The notes: generated by a model from the sequence alone, not told the origin. DNA of 64,000 nt from Ferrimonas futtsuensis DSM 18154 (GCF_000422645.1 NZ_KE383897.1:102144-166143), one strand, 5' to 3'. Shown: positions 23,923 to 34,126, counted from the first letter of the stretch. Program-made: numbers and translations.

Positions 23923-24987
23923 TCAGGTTAATCCAGGCTCATCGACGTCGTAGATGATGCCGGGACCCGGGTCCTCATCGAAGAGAGAGTCTATCTGCGC
24001 CATCGCTTCGTCAGCGTGCTGTTGCTCAAAGTAGGCAAGATGAAACAGCGCGTCTCCCTCGTTGACGAGTGGCAGGGTGTGCTGACCGATAACGATCCCC
24101 TCCTTGGGCGCAAGCAGAGTGAACTCTCCGTGCCCCAGCGGTGCTGCAATTTTGGCTAGCACGGCTCCTTTTTTTACTTTTGAGCCCAGTGCGACCTGGG
24201 AGCGGATGATGCCATCTTGCTCGGCTCTGACCCAGGAGGTCGACCGTGCCACAGCCATAGTGTCGGACCGGCTTCGTCGACGTGACGGCAGCATGCCGAG
24301 GCTGCGCATCACCCGAATGCAACCTTTGATCGCCATGTTTATGGCACCGCTGTCAAACCTGAGCGCTTCACCTCCTTCAAAGGTGAGCACAGGAATGCCC
24401 TTAGCCTGAGCTTCTGCTCTGAGAGAGCCGTCTCTGGTGGAGGCGTTGATTACTACCGGTGCACCAAAGGCTTGAGCCATTGCACTGCTTTCCGGGTCAT
24501 CCAGGTTGGCTCTGAGCTGAGGCAAATTGGTTCTGTACACCGCGGCCGTATGCAGATCGATGATGTGACTGCAACGGGTCACCACTTGGCTGAAGAACTG
24601 ATGGGCAAGCCTGGCCGCGATGGAGCCTTTCTGGCTGCCGGGGAAGCTGCGATTGAGATCGCGCCGGTCCGGCAGGTAGCGGCTTTTCTGGATAAAGCCA
24701 AAGACATTCACCACAGGTACTGCGACGAGCGTGCCCTTCAGTTTGGCCGGCTCCACCAGAGACAGAATCTGCCTGACTACCTCCACACCGTTGAGTTCAT
24801 CCCCGTGGATGGCCGCACTGATCAGCAGCACCGGCCCTTCGAGGCGGCCATTCAGCACCTCCACAGGAATGGTCAGCGGTGTGTGGGTGTACAACTGGGC
24901 AACATCCAGTTGTATGGTTTGCTGCGTTCCCGGGGCAACCTCGACCCCACCCAATTCAAAACCACGATTTGGTTTAGCCCTTGCCAC
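23923..24987 (-). CDS. Succinylglutamate desuccinylase/aspartoacylase-family zinc hydrolase
   Basis: The start is set at GTG 24987 (AAAGGA upstream), giving 354 residues. A TTG at 25032 is possible but lies well inside rimK. The zinc motif HGDE ([15 protein letters not shown]) and the later IDLHT are conserved, so the M14-like AstE/AspA catalytic fold is complete. The C-terminal ~80 residues form a small beta-rich domain. It overlaps the rimK stop by 14 nt. This rimB-rimK-aspartoacylase order suggests the enzyme may remove or process glutamate tails added by RimK, but that is inference. Confidence 0.87.
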   Translation of the reverse strand: MARAKPNRGFELGGVEVAPGTQQTIQLDVAQLYTHTPLTIPVEVLNGRLEGPVLLISAAIHGDELNGVEVVRQILSLVEPAKLKGTLVAVPVVNVFGFIQKSRYLPDRRDLNRSFPGSQKGSIAARLAHQFFSQVVTRCSHIIDLHTAAVYRTNLPQLRANLDDPESSAMAQAFGAPVVINASTRDGSLRAEAQAKGIPVLTFEGGEALRFDSGAINMAIKGCIRVMRSLGMLPSRRRSRSDTMAVARSTSWVRAEQDGIIRSQVALGSKVKKGAVLAKIAAPLGHGEFTLLAPKEGIVIGQHTLPLVNEGDALFHLAYFEQQHADEAMAQIDSLFDEDPGPGIIYDVDEPGLT

Positions 24988-25879
24988 GAGTGCGCGTCCT
25001 TTGAGGTTTGGCGTTTTTTTCAATGTACTCAATGATCATACCGGCCACATCCTTCCCGGTCGCGGCCTCGATCCCTTCCAGTCCCGGAGAGGAGTTCACT
25101 TCCATCACCAAGGGGCCACGATGGGACCGCAACAAGTCCACACCGGCGACGCGTAAGCCCATGACCTTGGCTGCCTCTACTGCAGTACGCCGCTCTTCCG
25201 GAGTGATGCGCACCAGTGAGGCACTGCCTCCCCGATGCAGATTGGAGCGGAACTCACCCTCGGCTCCCTGGCGTTTCATGGCGGCGATAACCTTGTCGCC
25301 GATGACGAAGCAGCGGATATCGGCGCCGTCTGCTTCCTTAATGAACTCCTGCACCATGATGTTGGCCCGGAGCCCAAGGAAGGCTTCGATGACGCTTTCT
25401 GCCGCCTTGCGGGTCTCCGCCAGGACCACGCCAATGCCTTGTGTTCCCTCAAGCAGCTTGATGACCACAGGGGCGCCGCCAACCATATCCAGAAGATCCT
25501 TGATGTCATCGGGCTTGCTGGCGAAACCGGTAATTGGCATGCCAACCTTGCGGCGTGACAGCAGTTGCATGGAGCGCAGCTTATCTCTGGAGCGGGTGAT
25601 GGCCACTGATTCGTTGACCGGGTAGACACCCATCATCTCGAACTGACGCAGCACGGCGCAGCCATAGAACGTCACCGACGCACCGATTCTGGGAATGATG
25701 GCGTCGAAACCTTCCAGGCTTTCCCCTTTAGAGTGAATGCTGGGTTGGTCTGAATTGATGTTCATGTAACAGCGCAGGGCGTCGATCACGACTGCCTGAT
25801 GGCCGCGTTGCTCACAGGCTTCGATGAGCCTGCGAGTGCTGTAAAGCTTGCTATTGCGTGACAGTATGCCGATCTTCAT
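24974..25879 (-). CDS. rimK: RimK: ribosomal protein S6--L-glutamate ligase
   Basis: 301 residues, the normal RimK length. The N terminus [18 protein letters not shown], the ATP-grasp segments [17 protein letters not shown] and REFI-type [18 protein letters not shown], and the metal-binding [14 protein letters not shown] are all intact. RimK adds glutamates to the C terminus of S6, tuning ribosome composition, and can make poly-alpha-glutamate. It overlaps rimB by 4 nt (ATGA), so the two are translationally coupled. Confidence 0.95.
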   Translation of the reverse strand: MKIGILSRNSKLYSTRRLIEACEQRGHQAVVIDALRCYMNINSDQPSIHSKGESLEGFDAIIPRIGASVTFYGCAVLRQFEMMGVYPVNESVAITRSRDKLRSMQLLSRRKVGMPITGFASKPDDIKDLLDMVGGAPVVIKLLEGTQGIGVVLAETRKAAESVIEAFLGLRANIMVQEFIKEADGADIRCFVIGDKVIAAMKRQGAEGEFRSNLHRGGSASLVRITPEERRTAVEAAKVMGLRVAGVDLLRSHRGPLVMEVNSSPGLEGIEAATGKDVAGMIIEYIEKNAKPQRTRTRGKG

Positions 25880-26328
25880 TTCGGTTGCTCTCCAAGCAAA
25901 TAGGATGAGTCGGAGTCAATCAGCAGCCGGCCGCGCATGGCGGTCCGACCGATGAGCATGCGAAACTTCATGGTATCTCTGTTGGTGACGGTCATCTCCA
26001 CCGGCCAACTCTCGGTGCCGAGGGTAAGCTGGGTAAGAATTACCGGTCTGTTTTCCACATGACCGCCGGAATCGGTGACGTCACGTTGGTCGACAATGGG
26101 GGCCTGGCACACCACGACGGTGTCTACATCTCCCTGGCGGGGGTGGACATGAAACTCCAGCCAGGGGTGACCCTCTTTATCGAATACCCGGGTGTGAAAC
26201 GCGTGCAGACAGGATGTGCGCGCCCCGGTATCCATCTTGGCCTTTATCTTGTCGATGCCCAGGTCGGGTAAAGAGGCCCACTCCCGCCAACCGGCACACT
26301 GCTTGGGCGATCTCTTTTCACTGTCCAT
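25876..26328 (-). CDS. rimB: RimB-like retropepsin-fold ATP-dependent zinc protease
   Basis: 150 residues. The motif [13 protein letters not shown] (residues ~31-43) is the Asp-Thr-Gly site of the RimB/Zn_protease family, and the later [16 protein letters not shown] strand is also conserved. In Pseudomonas the RimB protease trims RimK-added glutamates and modulates RimK. Here it is the first gene of the rimB-rimK-aspartoacylase unit. No rimA-like small regulator is visible. Promoter and Shine-Dalgarno (GGAGG) lie in the 45-nt gap after mgtE. Confidence 0.85.
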   Translation of the reverse strand: MDSEKRSPKQCAGWREWASLPDLGIDKIKAKMDTGARTSCLHAFHTRVFDKEGHPWLEFHVHPRQGDVDTVVVCQAPIVDQRDVTDSGGHVENRPVILTQLTLGTESWPVEMTVTNRDTMKFRMLIGRTAMRGRLLIDSDSSYLLGEQPK

Positions 26329-26373
26329 ACAGCCTCCTTCGGCTGATGTCCGGCGCCCCCCGGGGCGCCTTGG

Positions 26374-27801
26374 TTAGGGGATCAGAACGAGTGTGCCCAG
26401 TCCCAGGAATGTCAGGAAACCCACCACATCAGTGACTGTGGTCAGGACCACAGAGCCCGATAGGGCAGGGTCAATCTCTTGTCGGTCCAACATCACCGGG
26501 ATGATGACACCGGCCAGGGCGGCGACCACAATATTGATGATGATGGCCGCGGCCATCACCAACCCGGTGGCCAGATCGCCAAACCAAAGTCCTGCCACCG
26601 CGCCAATAATCACCGACCAGGTAACGCCGTTGAGCAGGCCTACGCCCATCTCTTTAGAGAGCAAGGCGCGCAAGTTACCCTGTGCCAGTTGTCCCATGGC
26701 CAAGCCGCGTACCACCAGCGTCAGAGTCTGGCTGCCAGCGATGCCGCCCATGGAGGCGACAATGGGCATCAGTACGGCCAGCGACACCACTTGAACCAGA
26801 GTCGCTTCAAACTGACCAATCACCCAGGAGGCCAGCAGCGCGGTGAGCAGGTTGATCCCCAGCCACAGTGCCCGGCGCTTGCTGCTTTGCCATATTGGCG
26901 AAAACAGGTCAGTTTCCTCATCCAGACCTACGGTGGCCATCAGCCGGGATTCATACTCTTCCCGGGTGAGCTCCAGAGCCAGTTGCAGGCTGATGCGCCC
27001 CAGTAAACGTCCATCCTGATCGATAACCGGCAAGGCGGAGAGATCTGAGTGCTCCACGGCTTCGGTGGCGTCCACCAGGCTGGTCGTCGCTTGCAGCGGC
27101 GCCAAGTCCAACAAGGGAGCATCCTGCAGCCGCTGAGAGCCGGGCAGGGTAGCCAGCTGTTGTAATGACATGGCACCCCGATACACCCCTTGGGCATCAA
27201 CCAGGTAGGCCTGGTCACTGAAAGGGTAGCGGCTGCGCACCAGTACACGCAGGGCATCGGCGGCCCGGGCGTTGGCTGGAATCAGCACCATCTCGTGGTT
27301 AAGGTAGCGGCCCACTTCGTCGTCGTCGAACTGACTGGCTTGCTCAAACCAGCGCCTTTGTCTGGCGGTCATTCTGCTGACCGCTTCGTCGACCACCGAC
27401 TCAGGCAGGTCGTCCGCCAATTCGATCAGGGACTCCGCATCCACCCGGTCGAGCAGTGCCACCAGTGTGGGCTCAGGCAACGTTCTCAAGATGGCGCCAC
27501 GGGCTTCCGCGCGCATTGCCACCAGTACATCCAGTTGCTCATCCTGGGCAACCTGCTGCCATCTTTCCAGACGCTCTGCTATGGGCAGAGATTCCAGCAA
27601 CAGGGCAATCTCCCCCGCCTCAACCTGTTCAATGGCTTGCTCGAACAGCGACTCTTGCTGAGCTTCCTTGGCCAGGTTCAGCTTTTCAACCAGTTGACTG
27701 ACCTCCTCCCTGGAGTGGTCAATTTCGTTTGGTAGTTCGGTCAAGGTGCTCTCCGTTGCTGCAGGTGCGGTTAAAAAAGGGGCAAATTTTGGCGGCATCA
27801 T
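26374..27801 (-). CDS. mgtE: MgtE-type magnesium transporter
   Basis: 475 residues in the classic MgtE order. An acidic N-terminal superhelical domain covers residues ~30-165. Two CBS domains follow (~165-290), with PFSDQAYLVDAQGVYRG and LPVIDQDGRLLGRISLQLA. Five membrane helices close the protein (~315-475), with ASMGGIAGSQTLTLVVRGLA lining the pore. It is a magnesium-gated cation channel of the inner membrane. It is divergent from the zntB-like gene, putting two divalent-metal transport genes back to back. Confidence 0.94.
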   Translation of the reverse strand: MMPPKFAPFLTAPAATESTLTELPNEIDHSREEVSQLVEKLNLAKEAQQESLFEQAIEQVEAGEIALLLESLPIAERLERWQQVAQDEQLDVLVAMRAEARGAILRTLPEPTLVALLDRVDAESLIELADDLPESVVDEAVSRMTARQRRWFEQASQFDDDEVGRYLNHEMVLIPANARAADALRVLVRSRYPFSDQAYLVDAQGVYRGAMSLQQLATLPGSQRLQDAPLLDLAPLQATTSLVDATEAVEHSDLSALPVIDQDGRLLGRISLQLALELTREEYESRLMATVGLDEETDLFSPIWQSSKRRALWLGINLLTALLASWVIGQFEATLVQVVSLAVLMPIVASMGGIAGSQTLTLVVRGLAMGQLAQGNLRALLSKEMGVGLLNGVTWSVIIGAVAGLWFGDLATGLVMAAAIIINIVVAALAGVIIPVMLDRQEIDPALSGSVVLTTVTDVVGFLTFLGLGTLVLIP

Positions 27802-27986
27802 GCGCCCAAAAACTGATTTCTACAATCAAATTCTGATGTCAAAACTCAACTTTTTTTCTGAGTGTTTTCGAGCGCTTTTCCAGGTCAATCGGAACTCAGT
27901 TCAATGAGTGCCACGAGTCGTGTTTTGATTTCTTTCTTACCGGCATCTATCTAAGATTAGTGGAGTATTTCGAGGATGAGACACTT

Positions 27987-28961
27987 ATGAAAAACAGCCA
28001 GGGATTGATCATTGGTCGCCGCTTCGACGGCCAGGGTGGGGCAGAGCCGGTGGCGCTCTGTGAGGATGTTCACTGGCGCTCTAGCGAAGATCCCCTGTGG
28101 TTGCATTTCGACTACACCGATGAAGGGGCTAAATCCTGGATAGAGCAGCACAGTGGGCTGGAGCGCGTTGCCATCGATGCACTGCTCTCTGAAGGCAGTC
28201 GACCCAGAGCGACCGTGTTGCCGGAGGGATTGCTGCTGAACCTGAGGGGGGTGAACCTAAGTCCAGGTTCGGATCCGGAAGATATGGTGGGCATTCGCTT
28301 GTGGACCGATGGTCAGCGCATTCTGAGCACCCGAAAACGGCCTTTGCTGTCGGTTCGGGATATTTCCGATCGCTGGGACCTGGGGGAGGGGCCTCGAAAC
28401 GTGGGTGAGTTTCTGGTGGTACTGACTGAACGCCTGATGGCGCGGATGCAGGGCACCATTGATGAAACCGAAGATCAGATCGACGAGATCGAGGAGCAGA
28501 TGCTCACCTCAGACAGTCAGGGCCTTCGCAGTCAGATTGCCTCACTTCGGCGTACGGTGATCTCTTTGCGGCGTTATTTGTCGCCTCAAAAAGAAGCCCT
28601 TCAACAACTGCAGATACTCAAAGCGGCCTGGTTGACTCAGGATGAACGTTTGGCGATCCGTGAGGTGGCCGATCATCTTAGCCGTTTTATAGAAGGGCTG
28701 GATTCGGTGCGTGAGCGAGCGTTGGTGGCTCAGGAGGAGCTGAACAACCGGTTGGGCGAGAGGATGAATAACCGGATGTATGTGTTGTCTCTGGTTGCGG
28801 CCATCTTTCTTCCCCTCGGTTTCCTGACCGGGTTGTTGGGGGTGAATATCGGCGGCATACCCGGTGCAGACTACCCGCTCTCATTCTGGATATTCTGTGG
28901 GTTGCTCGTGGCGTTGATCGGGCTGCAGTGGTGGTTATTCAAGCGCAGCCGATGGCTCTAA
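27987..28961 (+). CDS. zntB: ZntB/CorA-family zinc transporter
   Basis: 324 residues from ATG 27987 (GAGGATGAG upstream); a GTG at 27960 would add nine residues. A large N-terminal cytoplasmic domain with long coiled helices (TIDETEDQIDEIEEQML) precedes two C-terminal membrane helices. The first membrane helix ends GVNIGGIPGADYP, the GxN motif of the CorA superfamily in its ZntB form. E. coli ZntB imports zinc with protons. It overlaps the convergent stress-protein gene by 4 nt. Confidence 0.9.
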   Translation: MKNSQGLIIGRRFDGQGGAEPVALCEDVHWRSSEDPLWLHFDYTDEGAKSWIEQHSGLERVAIDALLSEGSRPRATVLPEGLLLNLRGVNLSPGSDPEDMVGIRLWTDGQRILSTRKRPLLSVRDISDRWDLGEGPRNVGEFLVVLTERLMARMQGTIDETEDQIDEIEEQMLTSDSQGLRSQIASLRRTVISLRRYLSPQKEALQQLQILKAAWLTQDERLAIREVADHLSRFIEGLDSVRERALVAQEELNNRLGERMNNRMYVLSLVAAIFLPLGFLTGLLGVNIGGIPGADYPLSFWIFCGLLVALIGLQWWLFKRSRWL

Positions 28962-29809
28962 GCCGATGACTTGGGGATCAGCAGCAGATCACAGTACAGT
29001 GTTTCCATAATCTGCTCACTGGTACTGCCGGTCATCTGCCTTTGAAACAGCCCTCGGGCGACCAGGCCCATCACCAGGATGTCGATACGGTGTTTCTGGC
29101 AATAGCTGATCAAGGTTTGCGAAGGTTCACCCTGGAGCAATCGCCAGTTGAGTTTGCGCCAGCCGTTGTTGGCAATGAACTCCTGAATCACCTGCTGATG
29201 AGTGGACTGAATCATTGAGCGGTATTTGACCATGTAAGCGGGCACATAACAGCTGTGTACCACACTGACCTCTCCATTGAGGGCTCGGGTTAATCCCAGT
29301 GCCTGATTGACAATTTTAACGTCCATGTCGGCTGGACGGTCACTCTTGTGGAACGGATCGATGGCGGCCAACAGCGACAGTCGGGTTGGCCAGGGGTGGT
29401 CACTGAGCAGCAGTACAGGGCACTGGCTCTGCTCTATGACTCTTCGAAACCGGGGAGGAACCCGCTTGCCTGGACAGTAGACCACCAAAAGGTCAGATTC
29501 CGACTCCCAGTGCTTTTGCGCGGTCTCCAGGCTTTTGCTCCAGATGTAACTCAGTTCAAGGGCAACTTTTCCGGAAGCTAACGGGGCGATAAGTGACTGA
29601 GCCCAGTCATTGACCTGCTGCTTGTAATGGTCGGCGGCGGCAGCCAGTTCCTGATCGTCAAACAAATAGAATCGTTGCAGAGGCGGGGATTCGCCGTGGA
29701 TCACCACTTGGCAGGGTGAACTGCTCGCCCGCAGGAGCGGACGCAATTTTGATCTTATCAGGGACAGCTCACCTTCCAGAGCGGACAGCAACAGAGTCGC
29801 TCGGTACAT
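28958..29809 (-). CDS. Tandem universal stress protein (UspE-like)
   Basis: 283 residues forming two Usp domains. The second is clearer, with LSLLAAIDPFHKSDRP, ILVMGLVARGLFQRQMTGSTSEQIM and a CDLLLIPK ending; the first is more degenerate. The GxxxxG(S/T)-like phosphate loop of ATP-binding Usps is present only in the second half (GLVARGLFQRQMTGST). UspE-type proteins support survival under energy or oxidative stress. AAGGAGA precedes the ATG. Confidence 0.85.
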   Translation of the reverse strand: MYRATLLLSALEGELSLIRSKLRPLLRASSSPCQVVIHGESPPLQRFYLFDDQELAAAADHYKQQVNDWAQSLIAPLASGKVALELSYIWSKSLETAQKHWESESDLLVVYCPGKRVPPRFRRVIEQSQCPVLLLSDHPWPTRLSLLAAIDPFHKSDRPADMDVKIVNQALGLTRALNGEVSVVHSCYVPAYMVKYRSMIQSTHQQVIQEFIANNGWRKLNWRLLQGEPSQTLISYCQKHRIDILVMGLVARGLFQRQMTGSTSEQIMETLYCDLLLIPKSSA

Positions 29810-30041
29810 TCTTGTCTCCTTATTAGCCGGTAGTCAGACTTTTCTGTTCCTTTGAATCGCTGACTTTGCCATTTCAGTATAGAGGTGTCTTCCGATAATA
29901 AGCCTGCCAATGTCCGGAGTTTTCAGTGAAATTTAGCGTGCCTGTGCCTACATTTAGCTAATCTCGGTTGGAGGTTCAGCCGTCTGACCTTGGCGTTTTG
30001 CGGCTTGATGAACACAAGGTCACTCTTTTCCTGGAGGTGTG

Positions 30042-30479
30042 ATGCTCAGTGACAGAATAAAGGTGTATTACGACCGGGCAATCGATGCTGTATTTGGCCT
30101 GATTCTGCTGTTTATCTCCATTGGGGTTGCCATTGGGGCGATGAAGCTGTTTTTCACCACCTGGGATCTGATACGAGCTGAAGGGGTAACGGGTAATTAC
30201 ATCCACATCATTACCGATGTACTGACGCTGTATGTGATGATAGAGCTGTCAAAGTCCTTGGTTGAGTACTTCAAGTCTCATCGATTGCGTCTGACCTTTA
30301 TTCTCGACGCAGCTATCGTATTCATTGTGCGTGAGATCCTGATTGCCCTGTTCAAACATGAGATCAAAGCAGAGATGATCTATGCCTTCTCGGTATTTCT
30401 GTTGGTACTGGGGGCAATCAGGATCGCCGCAGTGGTGGTCTATCAAAGAGAGAAATTGATCTCCGGTGACGATCACTGA
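30042..30479 (+). CDS. psiE: PsiE-family membrane protein
   Basis: 145 residues from ATG 30042 (TGGAGG upstream). Four hydrophobic helices are visible, with the conserved DVLTLYVMIELSKSLVEYF and ILDAAIVFIVREILIALF segments of the phosphate-starvation-inducible PsiE family. Its biochemical role is unknown. The Pho box expected for E. coli psiE was not found by eye in the 230 bp upstream. It is convergent with the TPR gene. Confidence 0.87.
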   Translation: MLSDRIKVYYDRAIDAVFGLILLFISIGVAIGAMKLFFTTWDLIRAEGVTGNYIHIITDVLTLYVMIELSKSLVEYFKSHRLRLTFILDAAIVFIVREILIALFKHEIKAEMIYAFSVFLLVLGAIRIAAVVVYQREKLISGDDH

Positions 30480-30504
30480 ACCCTAGGTTTGAACAGCAGG
30501 GCCG

Positions 30505-31395
30505 TTAATCAGGTGATTTGACCGTCAGCCCCGTGATTCGGCCGCTTTCGGCAAGCGGGCGAAGTTGAGGGTCCGTGTCTGCGTGCCCCAGGTAGTCTGA
30601 TGAGATGTCGATAGCGCGTTGCAGGTGCAGAGCGGCTTCCTCCAATTCACCAAGAGCAGATGCGGCACAGGCCAGTTGGTAGAAGGCGTGGCCATTCTCC
30701 GGATCGATCTGTAAGGCCTGGCGACACAGGTTTATGGCCCATTTTGGTTCGCTAAGCTCAAGGGCTGAGTCTGCTTTGTAGGTGAGCGCCTCTACATCGT
30801 CAGGTCGAAGCTGCAGGATCTGGTCATAGATGGAAATTTTCTGTTCTTCGCTGACTTCCTGGCTTGCTCTGAGCCACATTGAATGAATTTCGTTTGTTCG
30901 CTCAAGCTCACTTTTATTTTCTGATATCAGCTTCTCTTTGGCATTCATCTGTTCCTCAACGCTTTTTAGCCTTTTTTCATAGCGGTTGATCAATTTGGTT
31001 ACCTCTTGATCGGTCATCGTTAAGGCTTTGTCTTTGATGTCTCTGATGGAGGTCCAGCCAACCAGGACCAATAAGGAGGAGGCCCCTGCCACCAGATAGA
31101 AAAAGTAGGTCACGGTGTCCGTGGCGTAGGTTACGGAGTGGTTTGCCAGTGCCATCTGTTTCTTGTTGAGTTCGCCGATGAGTTCTGCTCTTTGCGCCTG
31201 CAATTCGGTTCTCAGAGTTTTGACTTCGTCGAGGAGATAGCGCTCTACAAACGGATTGTAGAGGGGCTTATCCAATTGACTGACGGAATCACGTACTTCC
31301 TGCTCCTCTGTGAGGGGCGCTGCAGCAGCAAACAGGTTGTGGCTGAAAAGAAGAGTGACAACGCACATGAGGATTGTTGTGAGGTTTGCTTTCAT
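30505..31395 (-). CDS. Membrane-anchored TPR protein with coiled coil
   Basis: 296 residues from ATG 31395; a start at 31467 would place 24 unlikely residues before the signal. An N-terminal signal-like helix (to ~26) precedes an acidic segment. A second hydrophobic helix lies near residues 97-115 (YFFYLVAGASSLLVLVGW), followed by a coiled coil (~125-180) and two to three TPR repeats at the C terminus (ALTYKADSALELSEPKWAIN, NGHAFYQLACAASALGELEE). It is probably a protein-interaction scaffold at the inner membrane. No enzyme motif is seen. Base composition is less G+C-rich than the upstream genes. Confidence 0.75.
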   Translation of the reverse strand: MKANLTTILMCVVTLLFSHNLFAAAAPLTEEQEVRDSVSQLDKPLYNPFVERYLLDEVKTLRTELQAQRAELIGELNKKQMALANHSVTYATDTVTYFFYLVAGASSLLVLVGWTSIRDIKDKALTMTDQEVTKLINRYEKRLKSVEEQMNAKEKLISENKSELERTNEIHSMWLRASQEVSEEQKISIYDQILQLRPDDVEALTYKADSALELSEPKWAINLCRQALQIDPENGHAFYQLACAASALGELEEAALHLQRAIDISSDYLGHADTDPQLRPLAESGRITGLTVKSPD

Positions 31396-31625
31396 AAGGG
31401 GACCTGATCGGGCAAAGGTAGTGTACAAATCATATCGACATCTTCTGTATGATGCAAAGTCGCACAATGCCTCTATTAATCAGCCGCTTATTGATTCGCT
31501 TCTTCGGATCTTTGATTTATTTTGATTAGAGCTGTAACCTTTATTGGGTGTGTGGACAATACCAGTGCGTCCATGGAGGGGGCACTATCTGTCTATGGAG
31601 TTCGGCAATCAAGAAGGAGGAATGT

Positions 31626-33230
31626 GTGAGTAACCGGGATAATCTCGCAGTGGATTTTCAGTCAATGGCCTCTCTCAAACATTGGGGTGAATCCCCGGAG
31701 CTGGCCGAGAAAACAATGAAACGCAGGTCGCTGGTTCATTGTGGCTGGGGGCGAGTTCTGTTTGGCCATACTTACGCTGATCACCAGGCCTTGATAGAAG
31801 ACCTAAATGATGAGGATCAGTTGCGTTCAGATGTGGTGTTTTATTGTCGGGAGCCTCAGGTTCTCGTATCGAAAGCTCCACATCAGTTGTTTATTGACCC
31901 CTCGCTAACGTACCGACTCGATCTATCTGGCTCTAAACCAGAGGTTACTCGCTCTCCTAGATTACGGGTCCGTACCTTGATGGGGGGGTGGGATGAATAC
32001 AATATCAATAAATTGTTGCTTGATTTAGGAAGGGTGGACCTCGGGGATGACTTTACTCACAAGATGTTTGCGGACCCCTCTTTATCAGTGCTCATAGCGG
32101 AAGATGAAAAATCGGGCCAATTACTAGGATGCGTTTTCGGTATCGATCATAAGCTCGCGTTTGACGATCCCGACAATGGTTCAAGCGCGTGGTCGCTTGC
32201 CGTTGTTGAAGACTCTCCGTTATCAGGAGTGGCCAGTGCGCTGATTTCTGAGTTGGCAAAACGCTTCCGGGAAAAAGGGCGACAATTCCTTGACTGGTCG
32301 ATAGTTCATGATGAGCAGGATGACTGCTTGCTGGCTGAAAACATGGGGTTTGCGCGCGTTCCGGTTTACTCAGTCAAGAACCGAAATGCAGTTAATGAGC
32401 CTTTGTATACCAGCGAAGCAGAGTGCCAGCCAGAATCATTGAGTGCTCAAGCCCTGCCACTGGTTGAGCAAGCTCGTCGCCTGGGGATTTCGGTACAGAT
32501 ACACGACGCGGCCAGGGATCTGTTTTCTCTTCAGCTTGCGGGGCAGTCGGTACGCTGTAAAGGGGCACTCACTGAATTAACCAGCGCGGTTGCCTTGCAA
32601 GTGTGTGAAGATCTTCATATCAGCAATTCATTGTTGAGGGGGGTAGATGTTGCTGTGCCAGCACAATGTTTCATCTCGACGAAAAAGGCGCTTGAAGAGT
32701 TTGCTAAGCCTTTCATATCGATAGATCTGTTGCCTGCAGTAGGTAACGACGATGGCCAGGCTTTACTGGGTTTGAAGACAGAGGCCGACCTTGAAGCGGC
32801 CTGGCATGTTGTTCAAAGCAGTAAGCTGCAATGGGTGGCCCGGGAAAGTATCTTTGGACAAAAGATTGATGTGTTGGTCATCGGCGGTGATGTGTTTGCT
32901 GCTAAGGTCGGAGGTCGGTTTTTAGATCACAGTGAGCCGTGCAGGGAGAAAGTCATCTCGCCGGGATCAACACACAACAGTGAAGATGTCACCCAACGCC
33001 TCCATCCCGTGATAAAGCGTGCGGCCCTCATGGCTTCGCAAGCACTTGGAGTTCAGGTTGTTGCTTTGGAAATGACGGTGGCCTCAGCTTGCCAGCCAGA
33101 CTACAAAGTCACTTTGGCGAACCCTCGGCCCGCGCTGAACGCTTTTGCCCCTCAACCGGTAATTGAGCACTGGTTAAAGTTTCTGTTTCCCAGCCTCGCC
33201 ACTGCAATAGAAATGAAGCGCACTTTTTAG
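31626..33230 (+). CDS. GNAT plus degenerate ATP-grasp protein related to N-acetylglutaminylglutamine synthetase
   Basis: 534 residues from GTG 31626, which has AGGAGG five nt upstream. Residues ~115-265 form a GNAT acetyltransferase (VLIAEDEKSGQLLGCVFGID, GSSAWSLAVVEDSPLSGVAS, AENMGFARVPVYSVK) closely matching the N-acetyltransferase part of NAGGN synthetase. The C-terminal half follows the ATP-grasp plan of that enzyme, but the expected nucleotide-binding Lys region reads KPFISIDLL (361-369). The glycine loop is altered (GNDDGQA), and the metal-binding E-x-N is LANPRP (Leu497). Ligase activity is therefore doubtful. The usual asparagine-synthase-like partner gene is absent. Codon use differs from the neighbours. 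Confidence 0.75.
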   Translation: MSNRDNLAVDFQSMASLKHWGESPELAEKTMKRRSLVHCGWGRVLFGHTYADHQALIEDLNDEDQLRSDVVFYCREPQVLVSKAPHQLFIDPSLTYRLDLSGSKPEVTRSPRLRVRTLMGGWDEYNINKLLLDLGRVDLGDDFTHKMFADPSLSVLIAEDEKSGQLLGCVFGIDHKLAFDDPDNGSSAWSLAVVEDSPLSGVASALISELAKRFREKGRQFLDWSIVHDEQDDCLLAENMGFARVPVYSVKNRNAVNEPLYTSEAECQPESLSAQALPLVEQARRLGISVQIHDAARDLFSLQLAGQSVRCKGALTELTSAVALQVCEDLHISNSLLRGVDVAVPAQCFISTKKALEEFAKPFISIDLLPAVGNDDGQALLGLKTEADLEAAWHVVQSSKLQWVARESIFGQKIDVLVIGGDVFAAKVGGRFLDHSEPCREKVISPGSTHNSEDVTQRLHPVIKRAALMASQALGVQVVALEMTVASACQPDYKVTLANPRPALNAFAPQPVIEHWLKFLFPSLATAIEMKRTF

Positions 33231-33371
33231 CTTGGCAGGCGCCGACATTGAGTTGGTTATACGGGGTAAGGGTACACAGGAATCGGGCACGTCGATAGGA
33301 GCCTTTAATCACGCAGTATGAGACGTCGAGATGGTACTTCCACTGAGAGGTTGTGAGTTAAAAACCCATTG

Positions 33372-33394
33372 AAAAAGCCCCCAAATCTGGGGGC
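33372..33394 (-). terminator. Rho-independent terminator of the amino acid ABC operon
   Basis: On the minus strand, a GCCCCCA/TGGGGGC stem (33377-33383 and 33388-33394) over a 4-nt loop is followed by five T. It lies 6 nt after the ATPase gene stop. Confidence 0.88.
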
Positions 33395-33400
33395 GTTTGT

Positions 33401-34126
33401 CTATCTGAGCACTTTGGAGAGGAAGGATTGGGTCCTCTGCTGCTGCGGTGCATCGAAGATTTGCTGCGGCGGTCCGCTCTCCACCACTTCGCCGCCATCG
33501 ATGAACAGCACCCGATCTGAGACCTCCCGGGCGAAGCCCATCTCGTGGGTGACGATCACCATGGTCATGCCGTCGTCCGCCAGGGATTTCATTACGTCCA
33601 GCACGTCGCCGACCATCTCGGGGTCCAGGGCCGAGGTGGGCTCATCGAACAGCATCAGATCCGGCTCCATCGCCAGGGCGCGGGCGATGGCCACTCGCTG
33701 CTTCTGGCCTCCGGACAGGCTGGAGGGGTAGACCTGGGCTTTGGCGGCCAGGCCCACCTGTTCCAGCAGAGAGAGGGCTTTGGCTTTGGCCTGTTCGGCG
33801 TCCATCAATCCCAGTTTGACCGGTGCCAGGGTGATGTTTTCCATCACCGTCTTGTGCGGGAACAGATTGAAATTCTGAAACACCATGCCGACCTTGCGGC
33901 GCAGCTGATCCACGCAGGCGCCGGGGGCGGTGATCGACTCCCCTTCAATGAGGATCTCGCCTTTCGTGGGGATCTCCAGCAGGTTGAGACAGCGCAGGAA
34001 GGTGCTCTTGCCGCTGCCGCTGGGACCGATGACGCTGACCACTTCGCCGGGGGCGACGGTTTGGTCGATCCCCTTGAGAACCTCTACATCGCCAAACTGT
34101 TTATGCAGGTTGCTGACTTTAATCAC
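33401..34126 (-). CDS. Polar amino acid ABC transporter ATPase (GlnQ/ArtP-like)
   Basis: 241 residues. Walker A is GPSGSGKST, the ABC signature is [15 protein letters not shown], and Walker B is [14 protein letters not shown] followed by an H-loop (VTHEMGFA), so it is complete. It energises import of an amino acid with the membrane and binding proteins encoded upstream. It overlaps the permease gene by 8 nt. It is the last gene of a three-gene operon. Confidence 0.95.
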   Translation of the reverse strand: MIKVSNLHKQFGDVEVLKGIDQTVAPGEVVSVIGPSGSGKSTFLRCLNLLEIPTKGEILIEGESITAPGACVDQLRRKVGMVFQNFNLFPHKTVMENITLAPVKLGLMDAEQAKAKALSLLEQVGLAAKAQVYPSSLSGGQKQRVAIARALAMEPDLMLFDEPTSALDPEMVGDVLDVMKSLADDGMTMVIVTHEMGFAREVSDRVLFIDGGEVVESGPPQQIFDAPQQQRTQSFLSKVLR

